Of a DNA stretch of 64,000 bases, positions 1 through 12,223 are shown piece by piece. The notes under the pieces are model-generated. The model searched no databases. It saw nothing but the letters and a program-made list of their open reading frames with translations, and was not told the origin of the DNA. Each line of letters opens with the position of its first letter. The stretch's first letter is position 1. Origin of the DNA: Physcomitrium patens (Eukaryota; Streptophyta; Bryopsida; Funariales; Funariaceae); assembly GCF_000002425.4 (NCBI RefSeq), contig NC_037253.1:14483609-14547608 (forward strand). The letters run 5' to 3'. Both the position numbers and the translations under genes were made by a program.

Positions 1-47
1 ACATCTTGACATGGGACAAGATAAGAAGACGAGCTCGGAAATCTAAC

Positions 48-1509
48 CTGTGAAGGACCCACTTCTTGTGGCAAACTGCTAGTCCCTTAAGAATCATTTG
101 CATGTAAGCCTTGTAGTCGGCAGGGGAGAGAAAAATGTTCCGATCTCGGATCACTGCTTCTAAGTCACTCTCCATATATTCGAATACGAGGTGCAAATTG
201 CTCTTGTGAGGATATACATCTATCAGCTCGATGATGTTTGGGTCTTGCAATTCTTTCAATAGTTTGATCTCCCTCAAGGCTGTCACATTCACACCCTCCT
301 TGAGCTTTCCCAATCTTATCTTTTTAATTGCTACCGTCCTGTTTGTCTGCAGAAATTTGCCACGATTTGATCAGTGACATTGGTCTGTCATATACGTCGC
401 TTGAAGAACAATGAGGCGCCGCACGTTCACTGACTTCGTACTCCTTAACCCCAGAATCCCAGCAAGTGAAACCGATTATCTTAACCGTTGGCATTCCATC
501 AACACTTTAACTACAGCAGTAGGGAAATATAAGTTCAATACACAGCTCAGTGGTTTGTCCAGGTACAATGGACAATGACTCAGTAACGCAACAATGACTA
601 GACAATGACTCAGTAACGCAACCTGTATGGAACTTAGTTTCAGAAACTTAATGTTCTCACGAGCTGAAAGACCTGATGACCTTATCTAGACAGTGCAAGT
701 GGACGTGATTGTCTCAATTCCACTAGCGGACAAGAGGGAAAACTTCTCTAATATTTACCAGAAGATATGGCTATTGACGGAATTCTTGTAAACTCAGCCA
801 TAATGCCTTCAGCGTACATAAACAGAGTACATTACAATGTAACTCATGCACAGATGTCAAGGATGGGGTGTAGGTGCGTAAAGCTTTGCGCTTTGGGGTG
901 CCCTCGCATCATTCCATGCATTGCAACGATGTGACCTGTCTAAGTGCGAACTGTCGCATACCCAAAACTACGAACCAGCTACTGGACTGCAGCACACTCG
1001 GTTACATTAGAGTCGCACAGTTCTAATGAAAGCAAAAACTGGACTCTTGGACCTTGGAGATGAAATGCATTTCCAGCATAACCTATTGCATCGCGTGAAC
1101 TGAAATTTCTAGCGTCTAGTTAGAGCTATGGAACCCAAGCTGATGGATTGTCACATCCAATCATGCCAAATCCGCAAAAGCGTAGCAAAACATTCCAGGC
1201 ATCCTAATTGCTAGCTAACACAATCAAACTACAGAATTGGCGAGTTCATGCGTAGCTCAAGTTCCCACTATCACTTTTACTCGATAGGCCTTCTCGAATC
1301 GCCAGTAAGGACGTATACTGACAGATCCCAACAGCTGTTTTGATAAACTTGGAGCTTGGATACATTACTGATCAGACATGAGTAATGTAGGGGAAGCAGG
1401 AGATAATTACCACTATGTCAACAGCCTTGAAAACGACACCGTATGTTCCCTCACCCAGATTATGACCCTTGTCATATCTGTTCGCGCCCTTGGGTTCTCC
1501 GACTGCCAT
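48..1509 (-). CDS. CDKD: CDK-activating kinase, CDKD (CDK7-like), 5' part only
   Basis: This is the start of a serine/threonine kinase of the CDK7/CDKD family, the catalytic subunit of the CDK-activating kinase that phosphorylates the T-loop of cell-cycle CDKs and the RNA polymerase II tail as part of TFIIH. Two coding exons are visible: 1411-1509 (33 codons) and 48-346. They are separated by a 1064-bp intron with a GTAATT donor and a TGCAG acceptor, and a GTTAGA donor follows exon 2. The glycine loop GEGTYGVV is at residues 19-26, the ATP-binding lysine lies in VAIKK (about 41), and the cyclin-binding helix reads NVTALRE (about 53-59), the CDKD version of PSTAIRE. The visible part stops at WVLHR, just before the catalytic Asp; the rest lies outside the window. 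The ATG at 1509 was chosen because it sits 18 codons before the glycine loop. Family assignment is firm; the exact CDKD paralogue is not determinable. Confidence 0.93.
571..622. repeat. 22-bp direct repeat, 30-bp period, in CDKD intron 1
   Basis: The 22-mer GACAATGACTCAGTAACGCAAC occurs at 571-592 and again, unchanged, at 601-622, giving a 30-bp spacing. It lies inside the long first intron of the CDKD gene. No further unit is visible. It looks like a local duplication; no function is claimed. Confidence 0.85.
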
Positions 1510-3020
1510 GACCACAGAATCTATAATCTCGGAGCTCAAGGCTTAATGTCTGAGGACTGGGAACACAGACTCTATCAGGCCAAACCTCATAGTCATTGTA
1601 AACAAACCCTGTCAACAGGGTCTACAACTCATGTTTCTTCGTTGTCCGCATTCACTGCTATTGTTGCCATGACCGGCAATCCAAAATCCCAAAGTGCACT
1701 GAGAAGAGCAGCGATCAATTCCTTGATGTAAAATCCAGAATCGCCAGGTCTTCCGGTACGTTGTTTAATTTCTCACCTCAGCTTCGCTATCTTCGACATT
1801 CTCGTAAATACCTTCGAGCAAAATGATCCATGGTTTCGAGAACTACCAGCTGTTCCTCGTGTCAACTTGCGGTCACTCAACTGCGATGATACCCTGTCCG
1901 AATTACAGCCGCATTTACAGGACCGTCCGTGCATACACCATCAGCTCTCCAAACGGAAAGAGTTAGATCCTCAACAGACGCCGAACCCTCTTTTTCTGCA
2001 AATACACTGAAATAAGTGCGATTTCGCTCGTTCAATTACGTACGGCTAAAACCAAAATCCCAAACCCTACAACCAAATTCATGAACAACCAGACAGGCCA
2101 GTTGCTGTACCAACCCCACCTTCAAACGTCAATCAATGACACCGAATACAATCAATCCACCAAAACCCTAACGTATACCCACCCACTACACCCCTCACGA
2201 AATCTCTCGCCAACAGCAAAGCTTAACCTGACTCCTGTTCTGGCAGGACAACCAGCACTGGTAATACATAGCATCACAACAACGGTGCTGTAGAACAGAA
2301 TGCACACAATGTGGGACCTCCCCAAACGGCCAAATAAAAAAAAGGGGGGGGGGGGGCGCTCTCTCACAGAATTCAGTCACTACGACTGACACGGGCATTT
2401 CTCATAGCATCGTCGGCTTCTCATCACGACTTGCATAAAACACGCAGCGCCACGGTTTTCATCCCGCAGTGACACCGCCACACCCCTCATCAGTTTCCCA
2501 GCTCGGTACCCAACGGTTCAGCATTCCCCTTTTCTCGCAAACTGCACAACGAATTTCGTGATTTTTACCTTATGATTTCCAACACGCATGATCAGCGCAT
2601 GTCATATTCCAGTTCTCATGTGCAGACGATGATGCTGGTTGCGACGAGGTACTACTACTAATAATAATAATATTACTCGCCGTTACCATTCAGACGCTTG
2701 AAGCTCAACGTTCGCTCGACGTCTAGGGGAGGACGCCCGGTGCCACTTGTGTATTTTTGTGTGGGGTCGCGTTTGAATTCGGCCAATAGGAGCGAGGGGC
2801 TGCTGATGTGGCATGGAGACGTGGAGTGCCTGTTGGACCGTTGGGGGGCTGAGGTGGCCTCATGGAAGACCGTTGAGTCTATGGATGGATGAGAGTTCGG
2901 CTATTCTACGAATAGCGGAATAAACAGCTCCGCTCCAAAGGGTTTCTAAAAGTTGTAGGGCTCTATTCACACCGTGCCCACACGAGCCTGATGTATGGGC
3001 ACTTATGCTGATCTCATTAC
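1510..3020. other. CDKD 5' leader/promoter and intergenic DNA
   Basis: This stretch lies upstream of the CDKD start codon and should hold its 5' untranslated leader and promoter. Base composition is balanced, unlike the AT-rich block that follows. A 13-base run of G occurs at 2344-2356 after an A run. The short open frames on both strands show no recognisable protein and no splice structure. No tRNA or other RNA gene was seen. Confidence 0.5.
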
Positions 3021-4399
3021 GAAGTCTTGAATGACAACCACGTATGCATAGACAACGCAATAATTCCATTTTATTTTTCCAACCGCAAAAAATATTTATT
3101 TATATATAATTATTATCCTTTCAGATTGGTTTTACCCCTTCTTGTTCAAAAGCAAGATAACATACAAACAAAAACATACAAACAAATTGAACTAAATATT
3201 TCTTTCATTGTAATAATTTTGTTAGAGGGAGGGGAAGGTGACAATCATAAAGTGGTTTTCTCCTACAAACAGCGATACATGATTGAACAATATATCTATA
3301 TATATATATATATATATATGATTTAGTTATATTGATATTACTAACTTCTAATTTGCATATTCCATAAATTGGTGTTTTTTGATAGATTATCAACCTTGTC
3401 AAATGAATGATATGTCTAGTTGTAAACGAGAATTATATTTTCTTACATAATTTTCAGTTCTTTAATCCAATAAAACGTTATCAGATTTTTTACCATAATT
3501 ATCTCATGAAATATTACGAGTGTTCAAAATTATAATATTTGTTAGTAACTTCCATATATTTATTAAAAGTAATTTACAAATGTCACTTGAGTTCATAATT
3601 TGTTTTGAAAGTACATTTACTGTGTTTATACATAGATCTTTACAAGGTATGAAATGGCTTTAGACATTATTTGACGTTTTAAGGAAATTAATTAAAAAAA
3701 AGTATGCATCTGTATTATTTGTATTCATTTTGAGTAAGACATAAAACGGTGCATCAAAATTCCATATTGACAGTACAATGCTACAACTAACATCCGATCA
3801 AGTCGTAGCTAAATGCACATCCATCTACATGAGTACTTTCTTTATCTTTTTCTTTATAAAGAAAGAAAGCAAGAAAAAATAATCCATAATTTTATTATAT
3901 AGGTTTCAAAAACATTATCATGTACGTTTGATTAAATTTTGCATTTTTCATTAAATCGGTTTTTTCAAAAATATACATTTTATCTAGTATTTCTAATTCG
4001 ACAATTGAAATAAATAATAAGGATAACTGTATATTACACACATTTTGGTTGTAGTGTCTCTCCCATTATATAATGTATTGAAATGTAACTTTGAATTAGC
4101 ATTTATTTCTTCTTTTCAAATTATGTAAACATCATGGAAATATTTTTCTAATTTTAATTGTTTCGAATATTATTAGACACTAACATTCTAGTACCAAATT
4201 CATAATTAAGTTACGATAAAGTTCTTATAAATATTCTATAAAAATAAGACTTGGAAACTCAACTTCTAGCCTTCAATTTCAAGTCATCACAAAAATCATG
4301 ATCATGAAGCTTACTTCTAAGTTTGTAAAAAAATTAGCACAATTTTCGAAATAAATAGCATTTAGATTACACTAGTAATGAGTTCAGACAAGCTTCAGT
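3021..4399. other. AT-rich intergenic block, no gene seen
   Basis: About 1.4 kb of strongly AT-rich DNA with a TA microsatellite near 3297-3319. It separates the divergent CDKD and PotD-like genes. I see no coding signature, LTR terminus or terminal inverted repeat that I could name. It may be an eroded repeat. Confidence 0.5.
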
Positions 4400-4980
4400 T
4401 CATTTCTTTCTGGGAGAGTGGAAAGAAAATTTCATGTAAGAAATAATGGCGCCGTGGAACAAGGCGAATATAGATGAATGACGAATGGATTGATGGGTTA
4501 TGCATTCATTCGAATCTCGATCCGGCCGTCTAGACAACGGACGGCGAAGATGCCATCGCCACTTCCACGTGAGGATGCGAGGGCTGAACAAGGCTCTTGC
4601 CTCCGTCGACAATCGAGCCAAAAACTTTTTTCGCTATCGTCTGAGATCCTTTTTTTCTACTCGAAATCTGCATCGAAACATTCAATCTCATTCCCAAATC
4701 TTCGAATTTAGATGGTATGAGGATTGAATATTGAGAGGAAAGGGCACCGGCGTGTGAAACTAGACTCAGAGATGTGATTCTCAGACAGGTTGAGTCGTCT
4801 GCGGATTCTCTTAGCTTGTGAAGTTCATGAGGTCGGATTGATCGTTAGGGTGCTGGGATCGAAAATGGAACATTTTGCAGCATGCAGGCAGGAATTGGAG
4901 GATATTTTGAGCTGCTCTCCGTTTCTGTCGTGGTTTTTGGAGTGATAATATGTCACAGTCCTGGAAGCGAATGTTGCCTT

Positions 4981-4995
4981 AAACCCTAAACCCTG
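4981..4995 (+). promoter_or_regulatory. Telobox (AAACCCTAAACCCT) upstream of the PotD-like gene
   Basis: The sequence AAACCCTAAACCCT lies 37-51 bp before the ATG at 5032. AAACCCTAA is the plant telobox, an element found near the start sites of many translation- and growth-related plant genes and bound by TRB-type Myb factors. The doubled motif and its position next to the start codon support a regulatory role in the promoter or leader. That it is used here is inference. Confidence 0.55.
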
Positions 4996-5031
4996 ACATT
5001 GTGTAAGGAGGTTCTGGCGGCAAGCGCTGTT

Positions 5032-8000
5032 ATGGAGAACATTAGAGTGTTGGTTTGCAGCTCTAGCTTGCAAGCCTCGCCTTCGTCGTGCAGCCTGGTG
5101 GCGGGGGTGAAATTTATCCGAAGGTCACCTTCAAGTGTATATAGAGTTCACTGTGACAGGAGACGATTGCAGGGTGTTTGTATTTGGAACGAGCGGTCGC
5201 GGCTAGTTCTTGGTAGTCGTAGAGAGCAGCGCTGGATTGCACAGGTGGTGAGAATTTGTAGTGGTCCCGTGGGAAGGTCTGATGCCGATGAATGCCGCGC
5301 ATTCAAAGTCGAAGAAGTTAGTTCTGGGCTAGAAAGTGAAGGAATTACTTGTTGGGAGGATTCTGCGAAGCGCGCGCTTCCGGAATATGAAACTGATGCG
5401 GGGAGTAGTCTTGGGACGAAGCAGGGACTTGAACTGAAGAAGTTTTTGGCCGTGAACTGTGCACGGTTGCACGTATTGGGGTGGCTGACAATAGTAGCCT
5501 TAGGGATTGGAGCAGGCACTGCTAGGGCGTCGGTACCAGGGGCCAAACTTTCCAGACGTTATGTACCTCCATGTTTTGCAAGCGTGTCCTCTGTGTCCTG
5601 CAAGAGTCAAGATTCGAAGGATCAAGGAGCTGCTGTGACACCTCAAGATTCCTCTAAGGCTCATGATCATACTCAAGCTAGTGATGGTTCTCAGGAGTTG
5701 TTGCCAGCAATCGCAGGTGCGGAGGCAAGTGACAGTGGCGTGGAAATGAAGGAAGCGGAGATTGTGAGGAATGAGAATGATGAAGATGAAGTTCATGATG
5801 AAGAACATTTGGACGAGGGCGAGGATGAAGACGAAGACGATTATGCAGAATCGGATATGGGTGCGGGTAGCGACGACGAGGGCATGAATTATCCCACAAT
5901 TGGGGATTTGGAGGATCTTGATGAATTAGGTGAACTGGCCAGTGGTGCTGCGGCTGCAGAATTACTCTCTGGCAGTGGAGAAATTGAATCTGGTAACTAT
6001 CTCTCTTGGCCTGTTGGCTGTCGTATCGGGTCATGATTGAATGTTAGAAAAACGTGAAGATGCATTCAGAACAATCTGCTTTACGGTATTAGGAGATATT
6101 GTAATGACAAGACTACGTGAGTTATTTAATGAGCTATTTGAACAAGGAATGGACGCTGTTCTTAGGGTTAGCTATGGTGGTATCGTAAAGGATCAACCTT
6201 GCTCATCTGGTTTTCAAATCATGGATGGTTGCCAGCGGAGGCTGAAGGGGACAGGGAACCAGGCGGGGACACGGAAGATGAAGAACTCAAGAAGGCATTT
6301 GAGGAGTGGAAGGCGAAGCCTTATGCTTTGACAGTGCCCCTTCGGATTGTGGGCCTGCGAGGTTCAGTTCCCCCTGCCTGGCTCAAGGTAGTCACAACTT
6401 TTGCTGTATGTTTCACATCTTCACACACTGGTTGGATACTTCTCGCTTCTTTTTCCCCAAGTTTTTACCTTAATTAATTCATCTTTATGCATGCCGTACA
6501 GGAGTTTCTAATGAGTCAGGGAAAGAATGCGAAGTTGTCAGCGGAGTTTAAAGGAAGTTTGAGTGACATTCTTGCCGAACTTGCTGTATCGATGGAAAAC
6601 AGTCAAATCACACCTAAATCTGCCATGGCGGCTGACCTCGTGACTGTTGGTGACTCTTGGTTGGCTACGGCAGTACAAGGAGGGTTGCTAGATCCTATTA
6701 GGAACGCTGAACAGTTTGATTGGTTCAACCGATTGCATCCTAAGTGGCAGGTATAGTGGCATGTGGTGATGCTTCTGTTATCTACTGCTGTGTTTAGACT
6801 GTAACCCTGATTCCTCACATATTTTTTCTTGTTTTTGACTTTTTTTTTTGATGAGTTGGTTTCTTGTTGGTAAGCATGCGTGGTTGACGACGTTGTTCCA
6901 GTTTGTGTACATACCTTCACATATTCTACGACAATAGATTTGTCATATACATCATCACCTTGAGATGTCTACTGAACTAATTAAGTGGTTGATGCTCCCG
7001 AACAGAACTTTATCAGGAGAGACCCCGAAGGTATTATTAACCCTCAGGGTTTAGTATGGGGAGTTCCCTATAGGTGGGGAAGTCTTGTTTTTGCCTTCAA
7101 GAAGGATAAGTTGGAAAGGAATGGCATCTCCCCTATCAGGGTTAGTAACTTTCTCGATCCTGAGCGTAACGTGCTTTCTACAACTTTGTTATGTTGGGTT
7201 GCTAGTTCATGAGTTTGTGGTTATGTCACTCTTATGCTACGCATCGTTGGTACTATTGTACCGTGCATACCGTGGGGCACTTTTATATGTATTTTTCCTT
7301 ATTGTTTATGGTAATTGGGTTCTGATGCAACTTCCTTTTGGAGACAGGATTGGAAAGACCTTTTCCAGCCACAACTTGCCGGGAGGATAGCAATGGTCGA
7401 CTCTCCACGCGAGGTAGTTGGTGCTGTTCTCAAGTCTTTAGGGGCTTCGTACAATACCAATGATTTTGATGCAGATGTTCCAGGAGGCAGAGAGGCTGTA
7501 AAAGAGCGTTTTCTTGCTTTGCAGAAGCAGGTATTCTTTCAACCTCACTAGGCTGGTCCTATGTTCGTGTTAGTGATTTAAGGTTCTCCTTACCAGACAG
7601 TTGTTTGCTAGAGAATAATCTAGATCCCTTGTTATTAGTGTAACTTTGAAATGAACGGTGTTGTCTGTCGATTTCTTCTTAATTACTCAACTTTGACTGT
7701 ATTGAGTCACAGGTTCGTCTGTTTGATGACAACGACTACCTGAAGGCAATGAGTGCCGGAGATGTTTGGGTAGCAGTTGGGTGGTCAAGTGATATCATCC
7801 CATATTCAAAGCGTGCTTCAAACATCAGTGTTTATGCTCCAGAATCAGGAACAAGCCTATGGGCAGACCTCTGGGTGAGCCTGACTAACTCTATCTACAT
7901 CATTTCAAAAAGAATTATCTTTAAAACTCGGATGAGATTCGTTGATGACACTTGGTTTGTTTCTCTTAATCTAACAGTTAGTGTTAAACTTGAACGTCCA

Positions 8001-8618
8001 TCGTCAAGAGTGCCATCATAGCAGAAGCTGCTAGTGGTCAACGCTAATATTATTTATGTCGTCAAAAGGCAATGTTCCGTTTATCGGAGAGGAAGAAGTA
8101 TCTTCACTTTGGACTCTGAGTTGGCACTTGTTCTGGATCTGATGATGCAGGCAATTCCAGCAACAACTACATTCGAAAAAGCAGAGAACGTAGGGGGTCG
8201 TGTTCGAGGTCCATCTCCTTTGGTCTTTCAATGGCTTGATTTTTGCTTGCAACCTGCAAGAGCCACGACGTTTGCAAATGATGTGTTCGTTGGTGCCTCT
8301 CCTCTCACTTGGTCTGAGAAAAGTGAAACGGAGATTTCGGAGAATACCTTTCTTGAGACAGGCGCTTCGCAATCAGGGAAAAAGCCGAAAACAGTGGTGA
8401 CCTTGGACTCAAATATAGTTCAAGGCATGCCTCCGGACGAAATTGTCGCTAAAAGTGAGTTCCTGGAGCCATTAAGTGACAAAGCTCTATCTGATTATCA
8501 GTGGTTGTTGTCCGCGTCTGTGGACGTGGAGGGATGGCCAAGTACTTTTAATGAGTACTTGAAAGGAATTGCTTTGAGTCTAATGCAGTGGAGAAATTCC
8601 GATGGTTCTAGGAGTTGA
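5032..8618 (+). CDS. Plastid PotD-like extracellular solute-binding family protein
   Basis: This gene encodes a protein related to bacterial spermidine/putrescine-binding PotD, of the type plants carry as a plastid protein of unknown substrate. Seven exons fit canonical borders: 5032-5992, 6236-6387, 6502-6750, 7006-7140, 7348-7530, 7713-7874 and 8151-8618, giving about 769 residues. Family landmarks in order are RIVGLRGSVPPAW, GDSWLA, VWGVPYRWG, MVDSPREVVGAVLKSLGASY, GDVWVAVGWSSD and GGRVRGPSPLV. The N-terminal third is longer than I expect for the family. It holds a transit-like Ser/Arg-rich start, a hydrophobic stretch ending in ARA near residues 145-166 that resembles a thylakoid lumen signal, and a highly acidic Asp/Glu linker at about 243-303. 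The ATG at 5032 is the first in frame; the frame upstream of it is open but has no ATG. Lumen location and polyamine binding are inference. Confidence 0.88.
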
Positions 8619-9594
8619 TCGCGATAGAGTTTTGACTACAATACCTTTGAATGGCTGCAGTTGGCCTTCTAAGTGAAGCTTAATGTCGTAACTTCTCGTT
8701 TGTTTTGAACCTTCGTGGCAATCGTAGGTGATTAGTTTTGCAGGGATGGGGATGGGAGAAATCGAATTGCCAGGTATCACACAATGTTGATGTGATTTTT
8801 TGTCTCAATATGGATTGATTTTGCATTACAGTCTAAAACAACTTTGGCGTGTCTCATCCATGTACCGATGTTGCTGGTCTTGTTCATTCAAGTAGATACG
8901 AAGTGGTCTTGGATGGACGTTTTTCTCTCGCTGTTTGTTACTTTTTCCCCATTATGATGAGCATTGTGGGTATGTAATGATGAAAAGTACGATGATTAGA
9001 AAATGTCATATTTTTTTGGATTTTTGTGAACTCGTTTAAATACGCTAATGCATACAATGTTTTGATTTCGTATAAGACCGTATCCAAGCTTCTTTCGCAA
9101 AACTAATACTTTTGTACATTTTGGCAACGTGAAAGAAGAAGAATGTGAGAAAGATATGCAGAGAATAAAATGAATGTTTGCATGTCACGGTCACAGTTAA
9201 ATCAGCTTTTAAACCAGGTTCTTTTTGGAGTATCCCTACATTTTTGAAAGCCCTTATCTCTAAGCGTAGCCAGCTGTCTGGCCTCTCAATCTTCCTCACA
9301 TATCCTCATGATTCAGAGCTTAGTTCTTACATTTCCATTGCGGTGTACTTTCCCGCCAGTTTTTGAGCTCTTAATCACGAGTAAAGAGAGTCCGGGATTA
9401 CCTTGAGAGTTCATAGTGAACGTGCATTCCGGTTGCCTTTTGGTGGTCATGATACATAGAAAATCTAAAAGCTATATACTATCTGCTTACACAGCGATCG
9501 AAGTGAGGGTATCGGAGGTTTAAGTGCAGCAATAGTTAAAGCTTAGGCCCAAAGGAAGGTTGACAGTACTTTTGGTTAGATAAATAATACGTAG
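8619..9594. other. 3' flank of the PotD-like gene and intergenic DNA
   Basis: This stretch follows the stop codon of the PotD-like gene and should begin with its 3' untranslated region. Composition is moderate to AT-rich. No coding exon, RNA gene or repeat terminus was recognised before the small coding-like piece at 9595. Confidence 0.5.
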
Positions 9595-9729
9595 GTTGAA
9601 GATGTTGGAGCAGTGGAAACTGAGTCGAAGAAGAAAGAGAACCTTGGACCTTTGAAGCTGAAGTCGGTGAATCCGACCTCTTCTGCCAAGAGCACGCCTG
9701 CAGTTACCACAGTGCGGAAGAAAGCATAG
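9595..9729 (+). pseudogene. Orphan coding-like fragment, possible C-terminal exon
   Basis: A 44-codon open stretch follows an acceptor-like TACGTAG and ends at a TAG (9727-9729). Its translation is rich in Lys, Ser and Thr, with pieces such as ETESKKKENLGPLKLKS and AVTTVRKKA, a composition typical of a real protein tail and unlike the surrounding DNA. No start codon or upstream exon was found in the expected position, and the Copia-type LTR begins only 65 bp further on. It may be the last exon of a gene destroyed by the insertion, or chance. I do not recognise the family. Confidence 0.3.
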
Positions 9730-10090
9730 TATGGCTTTACCGTGTGATGCGTGGAAGAATTAGGCTTGAACAATTCGTGGGCTAAGGACTAATTGTTGGA
9801 ATATTTACTCTTTCACCTTGAATAAATTACTGGTTAGATAATTAAAAATATAGTCACCAGCAGCCAGACTGTCAGGTTATCCCACATCGAGTATAAGAGA
9901 TTGTACAAGGTCTCTCTGTGTGTGCTTGTATGTTCAATGCAATGGTTCTCATTTTTATATATAATAATCTTATATTATTTTGTTCTGTCATGTTATCATG
10001 TTCTATCGTGTCTATCTCACTCTTCAATCCTCTCTCATCTCTTTAAACTTTTGAACTGCTTGCTTTTCCTTCTTTACTTTATGTATTAGA

Positions 10091-10114
10091 ATATATATAT
10101 ATATATATATATAT
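10091..10114. repeat. (AT)n microsatellite
   Basis: Twelve AT units lie in the 5' untranslated or LTR part of the Copia fossil. Confidence 0.9.
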
Positions 10115-11241
10115 TGACACGGTTACCTGCTCACTTGCTCATAGTCTAGCTACATGCCAAAGAACAACCCATTCTTGAGGCAGTTAGACTAACATGATCA
10201 TCTAATGTCAATGTCTGGAAATATTATGTAACTTTAGTGAAGAAGGAATAGTTGTAGAGTATTCTAAATCCAATCAAAATTGGCTAGAGAGCTTAGGAGT
10301 CTAACATAGAGAAGTAGAATGAGATTGTGTTGAATATCTTAGTCTACTCTATTTGACCAAAACTAATGGCAAATTTGACTAGCTTTTATCATTCCAAGGA
10401 ATTGTGGGATTATTTTTAGAAAACCTATAAGGTAAAGTCAAAAAGTTAGAAATATCACTTAAAGAACAAACTTTCTTTCATTGCTTTAAGCAAATAGATA
10501 TGCTTCAAATAATATTTTAACATATTCAAGAGCATATTGGTGCAACTATATGCAATAGGGGTCACTATTGTGGACTTTGGCTTAGTCCAAATTGTGGTAA
10601 AGAATGTACCCAACAACTACAATCATTTTCTTCAATATTATACCAATATAGGCAAATATCTACCTCTAAATGAATTACAAATTAATCTTGTGCTTGAAGA
10701 AAATAGACGTATTGTGAAGGTAAAGGTCAAGGGTAATAGACAAAGTGGCTTTAATAAATCACTTTATTTTTGAAACAATAGACTATATCCAATGCAAAAT
10801 CTAGCAAGTCTCCTAAGAAGACCTTCCAACTATAATATCAATTTTTAGATTTTGGAATGTTGCAACTATTGCGAAAAATGAGAAGACTAAAAGGAAATAT
10901 GTTCCAAAGGACTTGCAAATGTATGTAAGCTCAAAGTAGATTGATACATGAAACTCCAATAATACGGTAAACATAGATTTACAAATGATGTAAAAAAAAA
11001 ATAATAATAATAATAATAATGGTCTCTACTGTAATCTGGATAATTTTTAGTCTACAACATTAATTTAACAATCTTGCAAAACCTTTCAGCTTAAAAAGTA
11101 ATCTTGGGCATTGATTCTACACCATAGTGAAATTTGATCTACCTCAATTCTAGAACTACTTTATATAGATTTCAATGGTCTTCTATCAATACAATTACTA
11201 TGCATATCACACTACTTTATGGCCATAGTAGATGATTTTAG

Positions 11242-11270
<29 letters not shown>
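11242..11270. repeat. (TA)n microsatellite inside Copia integrase
   Basis: A pure TA tract of about 29 bases interrupts the fossil integrase core of the Copia element, so it grew after the element was already dead. Confidence 0.85.
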
Positions 11271-11273
<3 letters not shown>

Positions 11274-11738
11274 GATTTGATTCTTGCAAAAACAATAACA
11301 AGCATTCTAACTCTTTCTTGCATTCAAATTCATGATAGAATTGGATCTAAAAGCTAAGATTATAATTATCAGATGAAATCATGGAGGCAAGTTTTATCCA
11401 ATGAATTTTTAGAATTATTCTTCATTTGTGGAATTAGATGTCAATTGACTAATGCCATGACTACCAAACATAATAGAATAATAAAAAGGATAACTAAAAA
11501 ATTATTAAAAATGATATACAATATGCATTTGAAAGCTAGTGCACCACAATTTTTATAAATTGAGGTAGTTAATATTATTATTTTTTTACTTAATAAGAAG
11601 CCTATCTACTCAAATTCAAAAAAAATCTTTTTTGATGCTATTTGAACAGAAGAAAATTCTTGATTACATTTGCATTTATGGATGTAAAGTCTATATATTC
11701 ATTGACAAGGAAAAACAAGACAAATTATAGTCACATAC

Positions 11739-11766
11739 AAATAAATAAATAAATAAATAAATAAAT
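11739..11766. repeat. (AAAT)n microsatellite
   Basis: About seven AAAT units lie in the integrase-RT linker region of the Copia fossil. Confidence 0.85.
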
Positions 11767-12119
11767 CTTGTTGGATATCATAAGGAAATAAAAGAATATT
11801 ACTATTTTATAAAAATAGATTTTGTAACTCATGCACAACACCAATTCCATCTTTGCTCATAGTAGATGTAATACCATTTCTACTAATTACATTGAACAAA
11901 GGCAGTTTTTTTTACTTAAAGAAACTATATTAAATTATTTTTTTAAGAATTTAGAATAAAGAATTTTTATAATTTATTAGTTCCAATACCAAAAGATATT
12001 TAAAAAGAAAGAAAGAAAAAAAAACTTAGCTAATGGACAAAGGACTTTATTCTAAGTTACTAAAAAAACTCATCTATTTTTTAAATTCTACAACAAAAAT
12101 ATTGTTTGTACTATATCCA

Positions 12120-12124
<5 letters not shown>

Positions 12125-12152
<28 letters not shown>
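12125..12152. repeat. (AT)n microsatellite
   Basis: A pure AT tract of about 28 bases lies shortly upstream of the solo LTR that splits the Copia fossil. Confidence 0.85.
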
Positions 12153-12155
<3 letters not shown>

Positions 12156-12223
12156 CTCCATATATTTCATTGAGAAGTGGCAAAAAATATTTTGATATAC
12201 CTAATGGGCACAATTAATTATGG

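Noticed and set aside
1378-1731. A 117-codon plus-strand open frame
   Set aside because: It is antisense to CDKD exon 1 and leader, and its protein matches nothing; the minus strand carries the kinase glycine loop.
2152-2398. Minus-strand open frames over the poly-G run
   Set aside because: Their Pro-rich runs come from the 13-base G tract and have no other support.
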